Assembly: GCA_946902875.1 (NCBI GenBank)
Contig: OX336355.1
Coordinates: 12,185,347-12,249,346, forward strand
Origin: Nematopogon swammerdamellus
Taxonomy: Eukaryota > Arthropoda > Insecta > Lepidoptera > Adelidae
Length of the DNA stretch: 64,000 nucleotides
Direction: 5' to 3'
Notes under the pieces: generated by a model
Told to the model about the DNA's origin: nothing
Databases searched by the model: none
The model's input: only the letters and a program-made list of their open reading frames with translations
Translations under genes and position numbers: made by a program
Shown: one piece after another, positions 63,745-64,000 of the stretch
Layout of the letters: every line of letters begins with the position of its first letter
Numbering within the stretch: the stretch's first letter is position 1

Positions 63745-64000
63745 ATAAATATATGAATATTTTAAAACAGTGAAAATGAATTGATTTTTAAGATACTGGA
63801 AATGTCGATATATATTTCACAACTTTTCATCAATTCTTTAGCAGACAACTGTATTGTATGTCCGATCGGTAGTTGAGATTTTCCCAAAATGTTTGCACCT
63901 ACTCATAGATAATATCGAGAGGAAACGTTGCTTGGAAACAAGAATAACTAACGCAAATTTAAGAATAGTTTTGGCAAATTGTGAAATAGCAGCAAGGATT
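63745..64000. other. no feature; intron of DUF745 gene B
   Basis: AT-rich sequence to the window end; no exon continuing the coiled coil was found. Confidence 0.4.

Noticed and set aside
1..64000. CRISPR array, operons, ribosome binding sites
   Set aside because: The sequence is eukaryotic (introns, SINEs, poly-A signals). The tandem repeats found lack unique spacers of constant length.

Overview
The window looks like one AT-rich segment of a lepidopteran (moth or butterfly) nuclear genome. The evidence is a set of insect-type transposons: Helitrons ending in CTAGT after a GC hairpin, a mag-clade Ty3/Gypsy element with 87-bp LTRs, Jockey and CR1-like LINE fragments, and lepidopteran SINEs with tRNA-like or 5S-like heads. 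Introns are short-consensus GT-AG, and the few host genes encode secreted, low-complexity insect proteins. The species cannot be named from the sequence.

Layout. 1-14 kb is almost all repeats: SINEs, a CR1-like LINE nested in a SINE, and a 2.3-kb Helitron carrying a captured ORF. It also holds a unique GC-richer stretch (8.7-10.5 kb) that may be a promoter or 5' UTR, and a broken PHD-finger gene. 14.8-17.7 kb is the first genic patch: a terminal exon of a cuticle-like, resilin-motif protein (+), then two tiny unannotated genes on the minus strand. 18-26 kb is again mobile DNA: a hAT-type element with 8-bp target duplication, three nested terminal-inverted-repeat elements, and SINEs. 22-30.6 kb holds a minus-strand gene of the DUF745 family (30557 down to 26355) with a possible second, alternative last exon at 22383-22081. 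A third tiny gene lies in its large intron. 30.7-58 kb is mobile DNA: a second 2.6-kb copy of the Helitron, a near-complete mag element (36080-40551), a foldback-like element with a LINE inserted in it (41745-45673), a Helitron containing a long polypurine tract, a mariner fragment and a TTAA-flanked MITE. 58.7-63.2 kb carries a TATA promoter candidate and a second DUF745 gene on the plus strand, whose last exon lies beyond the window.

How the genes relate. The two DUF745 genes are paralogues: from a shared LA pair to the intron their proteins align without gaps over 64 residues and stop at the same phase-0 splice site. The three tiny genes (41, 51 and 44 codons, all minus strand) share the start M-I-C and have Cys18 and Pro20 at identical positions. 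They look like an uncharacterised tandem family of secreted or membrane-anchored micropeptides, and are the strongest candidate here for something undescribed. Secreted or structural products dominate the host genes, but nothing in the sequence shows that they act together.
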